DNA of 6,007 nucleotides, from the NCBI GenBank assembly GCA_015229165.1, contig JADGCD010000131.1, forward strand, positions 1 through 6,007. Direction: 5' to 3'. The DNA comes from Nitrospinota bacterium (lineage in GTDB: Bacteria > Nitrospinota_A > UBA7883 > JADGGD01). The notes beneath the pieces are model-generated. The model made no database searches. It saw only the letters and a list, made by a program, of their open reading frames with translations, and had not been told where the DNA came from. Each line of letters starts with the position of its first letter. Position 1 is the stretch's first letter. This document shows, one piece after another, positions 3,787 through 6,007 of this stretch. A program made the translations under genes and the position numbers.

Positions 3787-6007
3787 ACGCAGGAAAACTG
3801 GCGTACTACACGTTGCTGGCCGCCGCGGCCGCCGTCGGGTTCCATCTGGGACAACGGCAGGTCGAGGCCGCCCCTGCGCGCATGGAAGACGTGGCCCTCT
3901 CCGAGCTGGAAGGGCGCACGCGGCTCACCGTCACCCTCGACGAGGGGGCGCCCCTGAAGCTGTTCTTCGACCGTGAGAACCGGAAACTGACCCTCCGGTT
4001 CACCGGAACCACCATCCCCCCCTACCTTGCCGACCTCGCCTATCAGGACAAATTGGTAGAATCGGTCAAGACCCTGGGGGGAACCGGCGTCACCGACGCG
4101 ACGCTGGAGGTTCTCTTCCGCACCGACGCCGTGGCCTTCACCCGGGGGGGGCCCGCCGACGCCCGGACCGTCACCTTCGAGTTCCGTAGCGGCGCCACCC
4201 CCATCCGGCTCCCCGGCAAGATGACCCTGGCCCAGTTCGAAGAGAAGCTCAATCCCCCCGCCGTGGCCGAAGCGACCCCCGAGCCGACCGCCGAACCGCT
4301 GGCCGACAGCGCCGACGCCATGATCGCATCGACCCCCGCCGAACCGGCCCCCCCGGCGGCGACCGCGCCCGACGCCCCCTCCGCCGAGGTGATCGCCCGC
4401 CGCTTCGCCCCCATCGACGCGGTCTACAACGACAAAGAGGCCCGCTCCGGCCGGGACGTCTACCTTGCCCTCATGAAACAGATGCGCAAGGAAGAGGAAG
4501 AGGCGTTGAAGACCACCATCGGGCAGGCGCAGGATTTCCTGAAAACCTATCGCGACTCGGTCTACCGGGAGACGGTGGCCTACACCCTCGCCAACGCCGC
4601 CTTCCTTCTCTCCAAGCGGAACAAGGAGTACCGGGATCAGGCCATGGACGCCTACAACGAGGCGATGTCGGCCTTCCCCCAGTCGGTCTATTACCCCCAG
4701 GCGATGATGCGCCGGGCCAACATCTATTGGGACAAGGATTTCGGCATCGAAGCCCTGACCGAGTTGGGAGGGTTGATCCGCAACTTCCCCACCAACAAGT
4801 ATGTGGTCCCGGCCATGCTGGCCCGGGCCGACATCTACCTGACCCAACGCAAATACCAGCGGGCCCACAACGAGTTGGAGCAGATTCTGGTTCTCTACCC
4901 CACCCGCCCCGAGGTCCGGGATGTGAAATACATGATCGCCGAGTCGTACTACGACCGGGGCGAGTACTCGCAGGCGATGTCCATCTTCGACGACGCCCTC
5001 ACCCGGTGGCCCACCTACCCGAAGACCCATCCCCGCACCTACCTGAAGATCGCCGACACCCGCTACCAGCTCGGTCTCAAGGAAGTGGCGGCCGACGACT
5101 TCCTCTCGCTGGCCAACCTTTTCCCCCAGTTGGAGGAGGGGCGCCGCGCCCTGCTGCGCCTCGGCGACCTGTATGTGGAGCAACAGCGGATCAAGGAGGG
5201 GCTCTCCCTGTATGAAGAGCTGATCCGCGTCTATCCGAAAAACGACGAGGCGGTGATGGCCACCCTGCGGATGGCAAGCCTCGGGGCCGAGAACCCCGAC
5301 CTGCTCAAGGCCAGCCGCATCTTCGAGTACGACGCCTACGCAGACCCGCTGGCCGCCTTCGACGAGGTGGTGAAAAAGTTCCCCGAAAAGTTCGGCGAAG
5401 AGGCCCTCAAACGCAAGGGGCGCGCCCTGACCGGGATGAAGCGGTATCTCACCGCCATCCTGACCCTGAAGGATCTCCTGAAAAGCTACCCCGCCACCCG
5501 CCTGTCGGAGGAGGTCTTCGGGCAGGTGCGGGAAAACCTGGTCCGGCTCATCGAGACCTACCACGGGCAGGAGGGTTTCTTCCTTGCCCTTCTGACCTAC
5601 TACGAGAACTTCGACCCGTTCCTGCGTTCGCTCACCGACCCGGTCACCCTCGCCCGGATCGCCGACAGCTACGACGCCATGACCCTCTACGACCGGGCCG
5701 TCGACTACTACCGGATGGCCGCCCGCTACGACACCGGCCAGACGCAGCTTCCCCGCAACGCTTACCGGATCGCCCGGGCCACGCTGGCCAAGGGGGCGCA
5801 CGACGAGGCGGCCAAGATGCTGGAGCGGTATCTGACGCAGTTCCCGGCGACCCCCTACACCAATCCGGCCCGGCACCTGCTGGGGCAGGCCCTCTACCGG
5901 GGGGGCGACCCGACCCGCGCCGCCACCGAGTGGCGGATGGCCATCGAAAGCGACCCGATGAGCCCCCTCACCCCGGAGAGCGCCTATCTGCTGGGGGGAC
6001 TCTACAA
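3783..6007 (+). CDS. exported AMIN-like/TPR-repeat protein (cut by the right window edge)
   Basis: The frame is open for 741 codons to the edge. Residues 1-29 look like a signal peptide: a weakly basic start, hydrophobic 7-20 and a possible V-E-A cleavage site at 27-29. Residues about 35-137 are rich in beta strand (RTRLTVTLDEGAPLKLFFD, KLTLRFTGTTIP, TLEVLFRTD, TVTFEFRS) and resemble an AMIN domain, which in PilQ and AmiC targets proteins to the cell wall. A Pro/Ala/Glu linker spans about 157-205. A charged helix (about 228-255) precedes TPR-like helix pairs of 34-38 residues from about 263 to the end, many closing with FP, YP or WP (299, 336, 373, 410, 448, 485, 534, 570, 688). The section at 573-650 (FFLALLTYYENF; ARIADSYDAMTLYDRAVDYY) is less regular. 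It is probably a periplasmic or outer-membrane-associated scaffold; partners are unknown. A G8 run at 4144-4151 is in frame. Confidence 0.8.
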   Translation, partial: MNAGKLAYYTLLAAAAAVGFHLGQRQVEAAPARMEDVALSELEGRTRLTVTLDEGAPLKLFFDRENRKLTLRFTGTTIPPYLADLAYQDKLVESVKTLGGTGVTDATLEVLFRTDAVAFTRGGPADARTVTFEFRSGATPIRLPGKMTLAQFEEKLNPPAVAEATPEPTAEPLADSADAMIASTPAEPAPPAATAPDAPSAEVIARRFAPIDAVYNDKEARSGRDVYLALMKQMRKEEEEALKTTIGQAQDFLKTYRDSVYRETVAYTLANAAFLLSKRNKEYRDQAMDAYNEAMSAFPQSVYYPQAMMRRANIYWDKDFGIEALTELGGLIRNFPTNKYVVPAMLARADIYLTQRKYQRAHNELEQILVLYPTRPEVRDVKYMIAESYYDRGEYSQAMSIFDDALTRWPTYPKTHPRTYLKIADTRYQLGLKEVAADDFLSLANLFPQLEEGRRALLRLGDLYVEQQRIKEGLSLYEELIRVYPKNDEAVMATLRMASLGAENPDLLKASRIFEYDAYADPLAAFDEVVKKFPEKFGEEALKRKGRALTGMKRYLTAILTLKDLLKSYPATRLSEEVFGQVRENLVRLIETYHGQEGFFLALLTYYENFDPFLRSLTDPVTLARIADSYDAMTLYDRAVDYYRMAARYDTGQTQLPRNAYRIARATLAKGAHDEAAKMLERYLTQFPATPYTNPARHLLGQALYRGGDPTRAATEWRMAIESDPMSPLTPESAYLLGGLY

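Noticed and set aside
3687..5876. 729-codon open frame antisense to the AMIN-TPR gene
   Set aside because: It is codon-aligned with the sense gene, so its stops would need TTA, CTA or TCA codons, which are almost absent in this G/C-ending codon use. The translation is Gly/Val/Leu/His-rich with no domain pattern, while the sense frame has a signal peptide and TPRs.

Overview
The window is about two-thirds G+C, has strongly G/C-biased third codon positions and is densely packed with genes. A lipoprotein-type c-type cytochrome and a secreted AMIN-like/TPR protein point to a Gram-negative bacterium. The proteins look like those of high-GC Proteobacteria, Desulfobacterota or Nitrospirota, but nothing here fixes the phylum. 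I see no tRNA, rRNA, CRISPR array, insertion sequence or phage gene.

Left arm, minus strand (1-1178): a SurA/NifM-like parvulin peptidyl-prolyl isomerase gene (385-1178) is followed after 67 bp by the start of a haem-binding lipoprotein gene (317 down to the left edge). The isomerase frame is broken by one base at a run of nine G. Restoring a tenth G gives a complete 264-residue protein with an intact parvulin signature, so this is either a sequencing error, a fresh mutation or a phase-variable tract.

Centre, plus strand (1276-3597): a 416-residue major facilitator transporter, nearest in feel to the Fsr (fosmidomycin-resistance) type, is divergent from the isomerase across a 97-bp promoter region. 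Its stop codon runs directly into a long GC-rich hairpin, which overlaps a good sigma70-like promoter (TATAAT) for the next gene. That gene encodes a 326-residue protein with a receiver domain, a Pro/Ala/Gly linker and a TPR-like helical domain. It lacks a DNA-binding or enzymatic output domain.

Right arm, plus strand (3598-6007): a 185-bp intergenic region holds several dyads, including a perfect 10-bp inverted repeat. It leads into a large exported protein open to the right edge (741 codons visible), with a signal sequence, an AMIN-like beta domain, a Pro/Ala linker and a long series of TPRs. Its start codon overlaps the stop of a four-codon reading frame that carries the best ribosome-binding site.

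Functional links are only suggestive. Protein-protein interaction modules (TPRs) recur in the right half, the receiver-TPR protein looks like a signalling adaptor, and the AMIN-TPR protein looks like an envelope scaffold. The strongest second-look items are the poly-G frameshift, the receiver-TPR architecture, the hairpin/promoter overlap at 2527-2576, the 10-bp dyad at 3659-3697, and the mini-ORF at 3772-3786.
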